In this document: in pieces, positions 35,561 through 47,893 of the stretch
Position numbering within the stretch: the first letter of the stretch is position 1
Layout of the letters: the number at the start of each line of letters is the position of its first letter
Assembly (NCBI GenBank): GCA_029721435.1
Contig: CM056583.1
Location: forward strand, 77,627,120 to 77,691,119
Direction of reading: 5' to 3'
Source: Gymnothorax reevesii
Lineage: Eukaryota > Chordata > Actinopteri > Anguilliformes > Muraenidae
Length of the DNA stretch: 64,000 nt
Notes under the pieces: generated by a model
Seen by the model: only the letters and a program-made list of their open reading frames with translations
Database searches by the model: none
Told to the model about the DNA's origin: nothing
Program-made: the position numbers and the translations under genes

Positions 35561-36599
35561 TATGAAGAGGCATTCAAACATTGAAAAGTTAGAATTGAAC
35601 TACGCGGCAAGACAAAATCTCCCATCTTATTACCACCAGCAACAGCATTCACAGACAGAAATCAGGATTGATATTTTGATTTATGTATTTTTCATTGAAT
35701 TTGGACCCAGTCATATTCATCCTGCTGCAGAAAATAGTGATTTCTGAAACCAGGACTAATTTCGCCTGTTTATATGTGATATGTTCAAAGGACAATCCTC
35801 CATGATATATCAGAGGTTTTTTTTTTGGGTATCTAAATATATGTACGCGTTATGCAATTGCCGCCGGGGGGCCAGATAATATGAGCAGAAATCCATTGAA
35901 AGAGGCTGGATCAACTTCTGTAGCTGGCATTGAATGTCAGACCTCTGGTGTACGCACAGGAGGATGGCAAACATAAAATTGACTTTTTCTGTTTACTTTC
36001 ATTTTGGTGCTCATATTTATTTCATGGTTATTAAGAAAAAAGTTTATGAATTGCATAATTTATTACTCGTGAGACATATTGAAAGTAAGCTATTTGGTGC
36101 ATTTATGTAATTTTAAAATATATCAGTTGCATTCAGGGTGTTCAGTAAGGGAACAACAGCCATGTTTGAAATCTCATGAGCCAATATATGACAATATACT
36201 GTATGTCCAGTTCCACACAGTCACAGGAACACAGAGGTTATTAAGATACGGGTCTTGGTGAGTTGCTACTGTTGATTGCATCATTCTATTCAGGAATATA
36301 GTTCACAGCAAAGCTTTGGCTGTGTAGTGTGAAATTTGGCAATTGTACCATGTCACTGTAAGTACTTAAAAATTTTGGTATATTTTCTGTCTTGTTGCCT
36401 CTCTCTTTAATGTATTTTCAGTGTATCTTGCTTCCAAATTACAATATCACAATACTTGAATTAATATGCCAAGAATGGCCCAGCTGACATCCAATGAGAC
36501 TGCATTGTGTTAATATCCAGTCCGTGCCATGTCATGGGGGAGGTCCCGCCTCCTCACTGAATGCTTTTTCATTTTAGTATTGTCAGAATAAGGGTGTTG
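35561..36599. other. AT-rich intergenic DNA, nothing recognised
   Basis: No supported gene, RNA or mobile element. There is a T-run near 35818. Confidence 0.45.
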
Positions 36600-37200
36600 T
36601 GCCATGACATTAAAATTGCAGTGGGAGACTGCATTATTGTTTTAATTATGAGGCGCAAAACATGTTTACTTCTTGAAAAAGAAGAAGCATTGCCAAGTAT
36701 GAATTTTCATCATAAGTTTTCAGTTTTCATTTTGTTTTTGTTAGCCTGATGGCGGAACACTTCTTGCAAATGAAGACGAAATGGGGAGTGTATTTTAATT
36801 TTCATTTTTTTTTATAAAAAGTGCAAACATGGAGTTGAAAATGAAAATGTGTACGATTATGTTATCATTTTCAAAATGATACAAATAATGTGCTTGCCTC
36901 TCGAAATAGAAAATGCATTTCCGAGAATGTATTTGCATGATAAGATATGCATTTTCATTTAATTCTCGTTACTGATATAGCGGGGCGCTTTTTGAAAATT
37001 TAAATGCAAAAGGGGAATGTATTTTAACTTTCAATTTGTTGCAAAAAAATGCAAACATGGACTTGAAAATGAAAACAAAAAGTGGGGGATTACATTATAA
37101 TTTGCATTATGATATTAATAATTTGTTTCCGTCTTGAAGACGAAAATGCGCGTCTGAGAATGTATTTTCATTGTAATGTTGTTAGCTACATGTATATGCA
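36600..37200. repeat. Diverged tandem repeat, period about 229 bp, about 2.6 copies
   Basis: Corresponding phrases recur at a constant spacing. The phrase gggga[ga]tgtattttaa is at 36783 and 37012, and gcaaacatgga at 36823 and 37051. A gagaatgtatttt-type block is near 36692, 36921 and 37154. The copies are well diverged, so the array is old. Confidence 0.65.
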
Positions 37201-40200
37201 TGCTTTCGTAGTGGGGAGATGGAGACTCGTATTTACTACAGTGGTGTTACACTTAGAAACTGAGGGGTGTTGTTACACAAAAATACCAATTCCTGGACAA
37301 TTGGACTTTAATGTAGTTGAAAAACTCACTTTCTACTCATGTTAATGGATATTTTGATTGCCAGATAGTCTATATGGGAAAAAAAATGAACAAGTAGTCA
37401 AATCTTAATATTGAACAGCCCAATCCGATTTGATTCAAAGAAATCTGATACAGGTACTGCCCTGGTTCAGACCTTAACCCCATCAAGAAATTTTTCATGC
37501 AATAGACTTAGCACAGTGGTCTGACTCTCCCATCATCAATTAAAGATCTTGGGAAAATAATTAATGGAAATCTGGATAAAAATAAATGACACTGTAAAAC
37601 CGTTTCAAAACAATGTCATGGTGAATGGGTGCCGTAATCAAAGTTACAGGAAGTCCAAGGAAATATTATAGTGTGTGACTTTTTTTTGGCTCGCAGTTTA
37701 GGAATATATTGTGCATAGTGGTCAGTTTGAGTGTGTCTCAATTATAATTGAATGTGCAAAAAATCAGCTTAATTGTGTCTTGTTTTTCGCTCCTTAAAAA
37801 AAGTAAAATCAGTCACATGCTTCCTGAAGTTAAATGTCAGGTGTATAGCTTGTTTTTTACATCTACACTTCCTCTACTCTCCTCTAATGCAACAGATGTA
37901 GAAGTTAAACTCGTCCGGCCTTTGCTAAGCTGTGGACCATTTGGTATCCACTGCCAGCAAGCTTTTGCATTTTTTTTTCAGGCCAAAGTGCTAATCCTGG
38001 TATTGTGCTTGCTTTGTTTTAAATATGGGAAAATGCTGTAACACAAGCACGCAACACAGACGAGGTTATCACCTCCTCTATTGCTCGTTTCCTTTTGCAC
38101 TGTTTCTCTGAGATTCTTGAGTATATCTCTTCCTTTAGAAAACTTTAGCAGTGCACCAGGCGTACTTTTGTTCAGTTTGGCGTAGAAGCTTCACAAGTCA
38201 GAGGTTACGTTTCCTGGCAATCTAAAAGCAAGAGAAAGTTCATTATCCTCTCCACTCTAACAAACCTTCGTTCTTTGGAGCAGTTTAAATACTCGACAGT
38301 GTTATGGCCCCAATTTGTTATGACCCCAATTTGGTATGACATATACGACAGCAAGGGATGACAGACAAAATTTTAAAACTTGAACAGATTTAAGAAGACA
38401 AAGCAGTGACCAACATTGAAACAATAAAGAAAATGAGATAGTTACAGTCCCTTTGGTACTTGAGATGGGGTTGCCATGTTGCGATGTGCTGGGACAGGAA
38501 AATACTCCAACACGGGCAAAAATCCGCAAAACGAGCTTCACAGGTCTTGTAAAGAGTGACAGGTCTGGTCAAATGTATCCTTCTCCTTGCAATTTCTCCT
38601 ACTACTTTACTCTCTCAATTTTTGTCCTTATATACAGTTTTCCAGCTTCCACCATCCAGACTTTTTTCAATTCTCTGGGACTTTCCCCTCTGAGGCATGC
38701 CCAGGACATGCCCAAAACCCTAGCTCCAATACTGGGCTTAACAAAAAAAAAGTCAATACTGCTATCAAGTGGCTTTTTTTCCACATTACAACAGACAGTA
38801 ACAATTCTCATGAAACAGTTTAGTCAAGTCAAACTATGATTTCAATGGCCTTCCCCCTACATGCACCTGCTGATGCATTCAGCATTGTGCATCAGAGGAG
38901 CTGCCTCTTACAAAAGAGCTTCCTCATTTGTGAAATCAGTGTGTCCTTTGTACAGAATTTCCCATCTTACAGAGGAACTGAGCTTTTGCAATTTTGGATA
39001 ACAAGGCAAGCAATGCTCTTCCACATTCAATGATAATTCAAACCCTGGTTGTGTCGCGAGGGAATAATATTTGATTCTGTGAAGTTTCTATTTTTGAGAG
39101 AGCAAATTCTCTCTCGTATCCATTAAATTCAGTGAGGTATATTAAAAGAGCTAATTATATGGCTTGAATATTTTGACCTGCTAAATGCAACAGCCCATTT
39201 GGCTTCTTTGTCTTTATTTATATGCTAAGAGGCCTTTTTCTCCAGAGTGTTAATTTAGTGAACCTGCCATGCTCTATAGAGAATGCGTACAGTCCATCTG
39301 ACTCTTTTTTAAGTTGTGTTGTTGGCACAGAGGGACTGCAGGCTACAGCAAGAGTTAAGACACTGAGAAAAGCTCTTCCACTGGCTGAAAGGTCATGGAC
39401 ATTTAGAAAATGGATAGTTTGGGCCAACTGCAGGCTGGATTACGCATCAGGATATAAATGGTCAATACAGGCAAACCAATGGCTCAGGCGAGAGTACAGT
39501 ACAGTTTTAGCGCATAGGAATTAACAAGTACTATTGCCATTGTATGCACTTCAGTAGGATATGGATTACTTTGGTGAAATTTGCTACTGCATTTTCAATA
39601 CAGTGGGCCTTCAGCTGTGCTGATTCGAAGGTTGCATTTATTTCTGACCAATGAGAATGAACTGTACCCAATATTCACACAAGGACTTTCAGAATGATTG
39701 CTTGCCAATAACAGACTGCAGTTATGCGGCGGGTGAAAAATGGTTCTGGCTGGTTATTACTTCACCGCAATGGTTTGCACAATACACTCCAGCCACTCAA
39801 AGCTGTTGACAGTATATTGAGGGTATGAAGGATAATTTCATTGAATCTCTCTGCCTGTTACAAAGTACAGGAAAGGGCTGTGTGCTGTTGCCAATGGGCA
39901 GTTTGAGGAACTGACCATTAGCATGCAAAGAGCAAAAAGACCTTGTGATAATAGAAGCAACATGTGAGTGTAATGAAAATGCTGTTGGGACTTATCAGGA
40001 AAGCTTAGTTTGTGCCAGGTGTCAGCCACAATCAATTTCTCAATTGTGAATGTTGCCAATACATTGGTGTTATCAGTGACATTTTGGAGAGCTGTAGAAA
40101 ATGCACACCTTTTTAACTCCCCAAATCAATGCCAGTTAATCCTATAAGACTGTGTGTGCCAACTCACACAGTTATCACTTATCAGACTGGAATTGAGGAT

Positions 40201-41280
40201 GAATGCGCTCCGCTTTCAAATGCTTGTCGTACAAATACTCTGAAAGCGCATAAGAAAGGCAGTAGTTCAGCGCAATGTGCCCAGGCAGCTAATTCAGCCC
40301 ATGTCATTAGACATAACCAAGTTTATGAACTGTGCCTCCAAACTTCAGTCATAAATCCTGTTCTTTTAGTGACACGTAAAGCCAAGAACACATTTCTGAA
40401 TGACTGGATCGAGAGATGGCTATCTGGCCAAGAACTGGACATTTTTCACAAAAGCTATTTTTCAACAAGAGCGTGGGGGTGGGGGCAGTGGAACCGTACC
40501 AAAGCGTCTTTTCAAGCCAAGATTTTTTTTTTTCCCTCTTCTATTTGTGGATTTTTAAATTATTAACGTGAGCCGAAGGTTCACGGGCACAGAAGTGCCT
40601 TGTGGTCGATCTGGCTGCCCCCATTGTCTCAGGCGAGGTGCAGTCAGGAGGGGAACCCCGGATGAAAGGCCATGACATCAAACTTGAAATTTCTGATAAG
40701 GATGGAGAAAGGAGTGGCCCTTGAAGTGCAATCAGCAGAGAATAACCTCCTCTGCCATGTTTCCACTCCGTTGCAGATTCTGAATTGGGTGTAGACAGAG
40801 GACGTGCTGAGCATCGAACTGCACACACCCCAGGTCACATGCTCTCTCTCCTCTCTCCCCTGGTGGGATTTCGTCAGGCCGGACAAAACATATCTGCAGT
40901 GCACAATGGCACAGAAGCAGAACCTTGGATTTGAGCATCATGCCCTCAAACAAAATCTTTCCAATGGCTGAACCGTGATCAAATTGTCTTTGTTTCGGTT
41001 TCCTCAAAAAAGAGAGAAGTGGTTCTTAAAGTAGTCTTAAGTCAAGGGCAGTTTATGATCTTTACTCCGCATATGTCATCCTGAATGAGGAGTAAATGGT
41101 TTTTGCTTTTAATTTTAGTCATAAAGCAAATCATTTGAATCTGTGCCAGTCGCGCAGGGATTTCTTCTCACTTTATTTTGTGAATGAGGCATTTTACATT
41201 TTTGAACAGAATGAATTTCTGCAACTGATTCCTGTTGATTGATTTGCGTGTGTAACCGGTGGTAGCTAACGTTGTCCGCG
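37201..41280. other. Intergenic DNA, no supported gene
   Basis: Mixed AT-rich sequence. A 16-bp unit (ccccaatttg[tg]tatga) is directly repeated at 38308-38339 at the edge of a possible repeat. The patch 40560-41000 is G+C-richer and unique, a possible conserved non-coding element. The long frames here (128 codons at 38453, 145 codons at 40129) lack motifs. Confidence 0.35.
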
Positions 41281-41338
41281 TTGTGTTTAATGAAGAAGCC
41301 CAGACCAGGATTAACTTTGGAGGCGATCTCCGTTTAAT

Positions 41339-41424
41339 CTGATGAAAAGTATTCGTAACATAAACGTTGGTCAGACATGCCCTCTACTCCAGCTCCTCTC
41401 ACGCATCGTGCAGTGACAAATGGG
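41339..41424 (-). repeat. Intronless copy of a two-block unit
   Basis: A 57-bp block (41339-41395) and a 29-bp block (41396-41424) lie directly next to each other. Both are identical to blocks at 41456-41512 and 41641-41669, where a 128-bp segment separates them. In minus orientation the join reads GTGAGAG|GAGCTGG. The copy continues past CATCAG into attaaacggag, where the other copy has a gtatgt donor. Confidence 0.8.
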
Positions 41425-41455
41425 CGTATCGAAAACACATGCATGGAAAACATAC

Positions 41456-41700
41456 CTGATGAAAAGTATTCGTAACATAAACGTTGGTCAGACATGCCCT
41501 CTACTCCAGCTCCTATACAAATTTAATGACATAGAAACTTTTCAGCATATTCTCGGTAAGTTTATGCTAGCAGAGCAACTTTTACATGCATGTATTAGCG
41601 TGGTTGAAACACGGAAATGTCCGTCAACAAAGCTGCTTACCTCTCACGCATCGTGCAGTGACAAATGGGGAGAGGTTAGCGTGGAGGACATCGAATATAG
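41456..41700 (-). repeat. Intron-containing counterpart of the two-block unit
   Basis: Block Y is 41456-41512 and block X begins at 41641. Between them 41513-41640 reads, on the minus strand, gtaagcag ... ttgtatag, a canonical GT-AG intron. Block Y is followed on the minus strand by CATCAG|gtatgtttt, a second donor. The X+Y frame is open on the minus strand, but I do not recognise the product. It could be part of a transposon gene or a host transcript. Confidence 0.6.
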
Positions 41701-41874
41701 GGGTGGAGACCCACAAAAATAAAACGGAGGGGTACAGGAACCGAGTCCCAAACGTTCCACATAACTCTGGAGGGCTGGCATATCAGATTTTAATTATTAA
41801 CACAAGTTTTGTGTAATTATAATTAATTCAAACATTTGTTACTGCTGTATTTGACCATGTTACACTTGCAATAA

Positions 41875-42110
41875 CTCATTCCCTGCGGCAAGCCACTGCC
41901 AATGGCGCAGCAAATTCTACAACCATTCCCTACGGTAAGCCAGTGCCAGCGGCGTGGATGACCATTCGCAGTCTGATGAAAACACAAAATCAGTTGACGA
42001 TTGCGGTCATGGGCCACCTGTACTTCAATACTTTATATTGCGTAATTTTCAGGAAAAGTATTCCGGACAAATGCGACAATTTTATATGAAAGTATTCCGT
42101 AGGGAATGAG
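41875..42110. mobile_element. 236-bp MITE with ctcattccctacgg ends
   Basis: Left ctcattccctgcgg (41875) and right ccgtagggaatgag (ending 42110) are inverted repeats with one mismatch. The right flank is TTAA and the left flank ATAA, suggesting a TTAA target duplication with one change. The left terminal block is itself duplicated 45 bp inside (cattccctacggtaagccagtgccagcggcg near 41923). Confidence 0.7.
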
Positions 42111-42114
42111 TTAA

Positions 42115-43476
42115 ATTTCTTTCACTTCTGTTCATGTTTCTCTGTTTTTTCACTGCTCTATATGACCTGTATCTTCCCAATAATGTGACCAATGGTCAGA
42201 AATGAATTACTGGAACTTCATGCCTTGACAAGAAAATATCAAAGACACTGAGTTTTCCTCACATGCGCTGCATCAGTTGGTCAAAGTCATTTTGATTTGA
42301 AAGACAGCAGGATTTAAACTTGGCCAAGAAGAAAAATTGGCAGCTACACTAATGCAAGGGGAAGTCAGCCTGGCACATGAAAACATTTCATGCTGAATCT
42401 GAAGGAAATTGTCTCGACCACCCTGACGAGACTGTCTGGACATCTATTTTGCATTAAGAATTCATCACCATTTTGCTTCATCTGGAGATCATTGATTGTA
42501 TTGATTGTATTGCAACGCATATCTCATACTGTATAACGGCCATGATAAAGTATATAATTGTAACAATGACCCATAATTGTTGGACATATTGCAGCCCAAG
42601 ACAGAGAGAACTGAAACACATTTCAGGAAACGCTTTCATTCAAAGCGAAGTCTCTGCAATGACAGAGGAGGAAAAAGTACAAGGCCTTGATTGCCGTTTT
42701 TGGTGCTAAGTTAAGAGGGCAGTTAGCACTTTCGTAATGTAAGGTTTCCTGAGGAGCTGCCAGTCTCTGAATGAAAGGTCAATGATGCTCGGAAATCCAA
42801 CAGCAGTCCTCTATGAAGCTTTGAAAATCGGCTCTCGGTGCGAACGACTGGGGGCTTAAACGTTTATGGCTATTACTATTTGTCATAAAAATGAAACTCT
42901 GAATTTATTTTGCAAGGGATGTAATGTATGATGTTTTGTGGAGCATTTGGTTATTAATCTTTGTAGTTTGTCAGTATGAGCTGTGTTGCTTGAATTGTAG
43001 TAATATTGAAGCAGCCATTCAGGTCAAATCCTAAACAAATCACGGACAGTTGTCTACCCGCAACAAAAGGAACCTCGTCTTTGGGGAAAAAAAAAATACA
43101 TCCTTGAATTTCCCATCAAACTTATTTCTCACAACAATAGATGATAAGGTAATTTTCAGTGTTCATATTTTATTTTAGATTGTATTTTGTGTGAAACCGA
43201 CTCAACAACGTATTAGCTGTGGAGAGGTTACAGCAAGAGCAGATGGGACCAAACAATATTGAAAAAAACAAACAATGTGAAATTCTGGAGAAATCTAAAT
43301 TAGCTCACAGACTGACAAAAAAGTAAATTTAAAAAAAATGTTCAATGATCCCTCGATGTCCACTGACACAGTTGTAAACTGTATACACTCACTGCGTCAT
43401 GAGCACTAAAGTAAGCCGACGTGTAAGAAGTGAATAGCCTGTGTACTGCACCCCATCCACACCTCCTTAAGCAGTG
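42115..43476. other. Intergenic DNA, nothing firm
   Basis: AT-rich, with a less AT-biased unique patch near 42600-42870. No coding exon was recognised. Confidence 0.4.
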
Positions 43477-43482
43477 CCCCCC

Positions 43483-43514
<32 letters not shown>
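43477..43514. repeat. Poly(C)/(CA)n microsatellite
   Basis: Nine C residues followed by a CA dinucleotide run. Confidence 0.9.
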
Positions 43515-43515
<1 letters not shown>

Positions 43516-45130
43516 GCACAACACACTCTTTTAAAATGCTTGAAGCACCCTGACTTACAGTATAGATGGAACAACAGAGATATAAAGCAATATTCCCAAG
43601 CACAAGCAGGCGTCATTTTTAGTCGTCTTCAAAAGACAAATCTGTATTTATGAGTTCCCTGCTGAACCATTTTTAAATAAATAAAATAATGCCGGTTCTC
43701 TTTGAAGTGCTCCACAGAATCCTCTTTACAGACAGGAAGTGCCTTCTCGTGGGGCTCATTGAATCCAAAATCTGCCCGCGACGTGCAAACCAAACAGTCG
43801 ATAACCACCCACCCCCTTTTTCGAGTCACCAGAGGATCAGTTCAGCAGTTTTATCACAGTTGTACCACAGTGTTCCAGTAATCCCATCAATTTGACTCCT
43901 TTGTTATATATTGTCTCTGAGCACAGCCCGTATTACCCTTTACACACACTTTGTGCAAAAAACAGCGTACCGATGAGGATGAGTGGATCCAGCATTGCCC
44001 GAAGTTAAATATGTTTCAAGACGTTAATGCATAAAATGTGAATATTCTCCTCACCTGCGAGTTTGCCACACAGCAGGAGAGCATGGTTTGTTTTTTTTGT
44101 TCGTAGGATCATCTACAATGTAAAAATTACAGACTTTCTGTGTGTCACAGATTTTTTGTTTTCTTCTCAGATTTGATTTCACAATTCTATCAAGCTGTAA
44201 ATTAATAAATTTTGGAAAATGTTTGAGGGGAATGTAGTAATTTGGGGTGGGGGGGCAGGATTAGATTGACAGATTTGTGGGACCAAGGGCAGAGGTGGAG
44301 TTTGAGGTCATGTTCCCCAGGTCTACATAAAAAAAAAAAAAAAACTCAAACTTGTGGTGAACCAAATCGAAACTAACAGAACGCAAAACTAGTGACAACA
44401 ATGTGACAGAATCAAATAGAGCAGACAGGCACTGTACACAGAGGCTATAAGGCAACAACGAGATTCGGGTGAAAGGAATCACAGACGCAACGAGCAGAGA
44501 AACAGTCCATTGACGGAAGGTGAAGATAAAAGGCGTAACTCAGACTGGGGCACAGAGATCTGGGACGTGACAGACGCTGTGAGGAGTCAGGTTTTATTTA
44601 GATGAAAAACCCGAAATGTGGGTTCCTTAAGTTTTTTCATGATACTCACGTCCGTGAACCTCTGCAGCCTCTGAAAATGCGCCAGCAAACAAGTAAGATA
44701 ATTTGCACTTAGAAATTATATAGTGAGCACCATTATGCAAAGGAACTTTTTTGTAATTTTCGTTCTATTGGTTGAGTCAATCACAAGATCTGAATCTAAT
44801 TGAACCTGCAATTTACACGCGGAAAATCAGACTGAAGAGTAAAAGTCTCCAAAATAAGCAGGAACAGAAATTGGCTACAGTACTGGCCTGACTGAGCATC
44901 ACCAGGGGAGTGACTTCATTCCTAAAAAGTGTAACGGCTTCGCCTACCGGATCCCATAAGGCTACCTGGCGATTCGTTAAAATGAGAACTGGGTTAGAGT
45001 GCAGAGTGCAGGGTTAGATCTAGTTCGGTTTCTTTTTAATATTAGTTAACGACACTATTGTTTGCACATACAGAACATGAGATTGTTAGTTAGTTACACA
45101 TTTCGCGAATTCAGAAAATGCATCGGTCTG
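43515..45130. other. Intergenic DNA with a repeat-like patch
   Basis: No gene. The segment 44320-44590, with an A-run, then A/C/G-rich text such as aggctataaggcaacaacgag and ctgggacgtgac, resembles untranslated or LTR sequence of fish retroelements. No terminal repeats or reverse transcriptase were seen. Confidence 0.3.
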
Positions 45131-45671
45131 ATGCCTGTGATCCACTTACGCTTTTAAGACCTCCGATTGTCCCGATTGTCCCCTTCCGACAATTTACGAG
45201 CTATTACGAGTGTAAATTTCTGTTACACGGAAGACATAGGTGGATCATGACTTCCGACCTGTACCGACCCTTCCGCGTGAATAAGAGAGGTTTCGACTGG
45301 ATCAGATTGCGCATATCCCTCTTCCGACCAAAATTAAACCAGTTTGATTTTGTCGGAAGGTATGAGTTGTCGGAAGGGCACGGGAGTAGCGGTGGGTCAA
45401 GTGCAAACTAGGTGGGGAATATTTCCTCTGCGATTAGCTAATTAGAAATCGTTTACAAAAACAACCGCCATATTTATTGTTGACGTTGGCGCAAATCAAT
45501 CGGAAATGCTCGCGTTTGTGGATCATGGGATAAAATTTTTTCCTCAATCACTCTGCCTTTCTACAATTGTTTGCGCGAGTATCTGATGGTTCCCGGCGTT
45601 TCCAAAAGCTTCCGACTGGCCACGATTGCTTGCGTGCGGAAGCCTTAAAAGCGTAAGTGGATCACAGGCAT
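45131..45671. mobile_element. 541-bp non-autonomous DNA transposon with perfect 28-bp terminal inverted repeats
   Basis: The 28-bp left end 45131-45158 (atgcctgtgatccac...) is the exact reverse complement of 45644-45671. The interior carries repeated CTTCCGAC or GTCGGAAG motifs (about 45182, 45250, 45322, 45353, 45370, 45608), likely transposase-binding subterminal repeats. The open frames inside are incidental. The perfect ends suggest recent activity. The superfamily is not assigned because the target duplication is unclear. Confidence 0.88.
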
Positions 45672-46915
45672 AACAATACAACATCGGCATTGATGACCGC
45701 AAGACGAAGCAAACACTGAGTGTGAAGGCTTGTCTTAAACAGCACGCAGTGAAGACTAACAACAGGTGCATCTAATAATTGAATAACAGGAGAGAGCATG
45801 AAGTCCAGGGCTTAACAGCCCCTGGGCTGAGGGTATGTGGGGGTGCCTCACAAAAAGTTCATCCAAAGTGGATGAAAACACCCTAAAATTAAAACTGACA
45901 GTCTTCACTTCAACCTCATTGTCATTGTATTGGTTCAAATTCAAAGTGCTAGATGTCACTTTCCAATGCTCGCTGTCTATATCCTTTAATGGAGTAACCC
46001 ATCTGGTCATGTGTCATTAGGTAAGTATTAATCTGTGCAGAAGTAAGCTCTTAGCATTAAGTTTCCAATAGATAATAGACAATTTACATTGATGAACAAA
46101 AGGATTTGCAAAGATGAATGAGATCATATTTCTACTCTTCATATCATGAGCATGTGCAAAACTGTAGGCCTATATCCAGCAATCCTCTAAAAAATGAATA
46201 TCTTTGGACTGGGGAGAACTTTTCAATCATCAGCAGTTCAACCTGCCAAGCTGGAGAATGGCAATCTCTATCCGATGTCGAAAAGCAGCAAAAGTTTGAA
46301 AGTGAAGTAATGACTTCAAGTTAGACTGCAGTGGCACTTCACTCCTGCCAAGTTTCCCTGCAATTTCAGATTTGTCAGCTTGCCAAGTCTTGCTTTAAAT
46401 ATTCTTTCAGGAATATAATCATTGTCACAAGTTTCATTCTGGCTACTTTGGTATTTTACTCTTGCCCCATCATAATGGCAAATATTTGAAATACAAAGTA
46501 GTGATAAATCAGGAAAGTATATGATGGTAGTACATAAATATTGTGTGTATCTAATAAAGGAAAAAAAAATCTACATTTAAATGCTATGATGACTCAAAAT
46601 AAATTAATTTCAGGAATCAAGAGCTGGAGACTGCTGTACAAACAGTATTATCTAAAATCTACATATAATGGGTTAATTTATTGGATGTATTCTTAAATTT
46701 TACAGCTGTCACAAGGGACAGGAAAGCTCATTTCAATCACTATCAATTAGCTGCATCCACTAACCCTCTAGAGATATGCGCAGAACGTAACCTTTGTTTT
46801 CTAATGCTGAACACAATAGAGCTGAGGATGAGAGGGACTGAGTTATTGATCCAACCAAACAAAGGGAGGAGGTTGTTGGTTCACAGATTCAGAATTTTTC
46901 TAGGATTGTGACCCT

Positions 46916-46916
<1 letters not shown>
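45672..46916. other. Intergenic DNA, nothing recognised
   Basis: AT-rich sequence without supported genes. Confidence 0.45.

Positions 46917-46950
<34 letters not shown>
46917..46950. repeat. (GC)n(AC)n microsatellite
   Basis: A short GCGC run passing into an AC dinucleotide run. Confidence 0.9.
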
Positions 46951-46951
<1 letters not shown>

Positions 46952-47793
46952 TGCGCTCGCACAATCACGCACTCAAATATACACACACCCTCTCCATACA
47001 TGCAGGCTACACCACTGCCATCCACCCTTGGGTAACACTCTCTACTTGTTGACATGGGATCCCTAATGTTCTCAGAGGGTCAAAACATTGGCATTAGGTC
47101 TCCGACAGTATAGTGCCGCCTTCCCAATACTCAGAATCAGTTTGCCCCAGAGGGATGGACATGACCTTCTGGCCCAATGAGAGTGCTTCCACCATAAACA
47201 CAGCTTCTCACTTCTACAGAGTTTGGCAGACTCATCTGACTCCTGCTTCAGCAATAGGGTGTGTATGGTGGCAAAGACGGGACCTTCAGCTCTATCATTC
47301 TTGTTTTCTTTCGATTCAATGTGCAGCAGAATGTACCTTTAACTAATATGTGTGCATTCAAAACGCAAGCACTTATCAATCTCTGTTAATGCTACTGTCT
47401 GAAGGCTGTCCAGATATCAAGATTGCAGTTCTAATTATTCTATACCGTGTATCTGATCAAGTTATCATCACAGGCTACAACCTGCACGTGTCCTTCCAAG
47501 CTCACAGCGGGAGCTTTGCAGAGTGTTGTATATTGTAGATAACAAAAACAACTTTGCAGTGAAATGCTATAATGAAATAATAAAAGTTCTGAAAAATACT
47601 CAGGGACATACGGGTGCTGGTTGCACACAATGTGCACTGGGTGTTATACGCAACAATTCTCTTAATATAATGAATTCACATCACATATTTCTCTGAAAAG
47701 CTGGCTGTGGATCATGAGCAAGCAAGCGTTTCCAAAGCATATGGGCAATAGTTTGTCCTTTTTTCCTTTAGGCAGAAGTGCTCAGTAAGTGCT
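46951..47793. other. Intergenic DNA, nothing recognised
   Basis: No motif-bearing frame or repeat identified. Confidence 0.4.
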
Positions 47794-47893
47794 ATAATAA
47801 TAATAATAATAATAATAATAATTATTATTATTATTTTTTTTTTTTAATTATTATTATTATTCTTTTTATTATTATTATTATTGTTGTTGTTGT
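47794..47893. repeat. (AAT)n/(ATT)n palindromic microsatellite
   Basis: About ten TAA/AAT units followed by ATT units, a T-run, more ATT and then GTT units. The AAT and ATT arms can pair into a long AT hairpin. Confidence 0.9.

Noticed and set aside
40129..40566. 145-codon plus-strand open frame, among the longest outside the repeat gene
   Set aside because: Composition is ordinary, overlapping frames on the other strand are similarly long, the end is a Phe run from poly(T), and there is no domain.
45118..45411. 97-codon plus-strand frame
   Set aside because: It starts in the terminal inverted repeat of a MITE and consists of its subterminal repeats, so it is not a gene.
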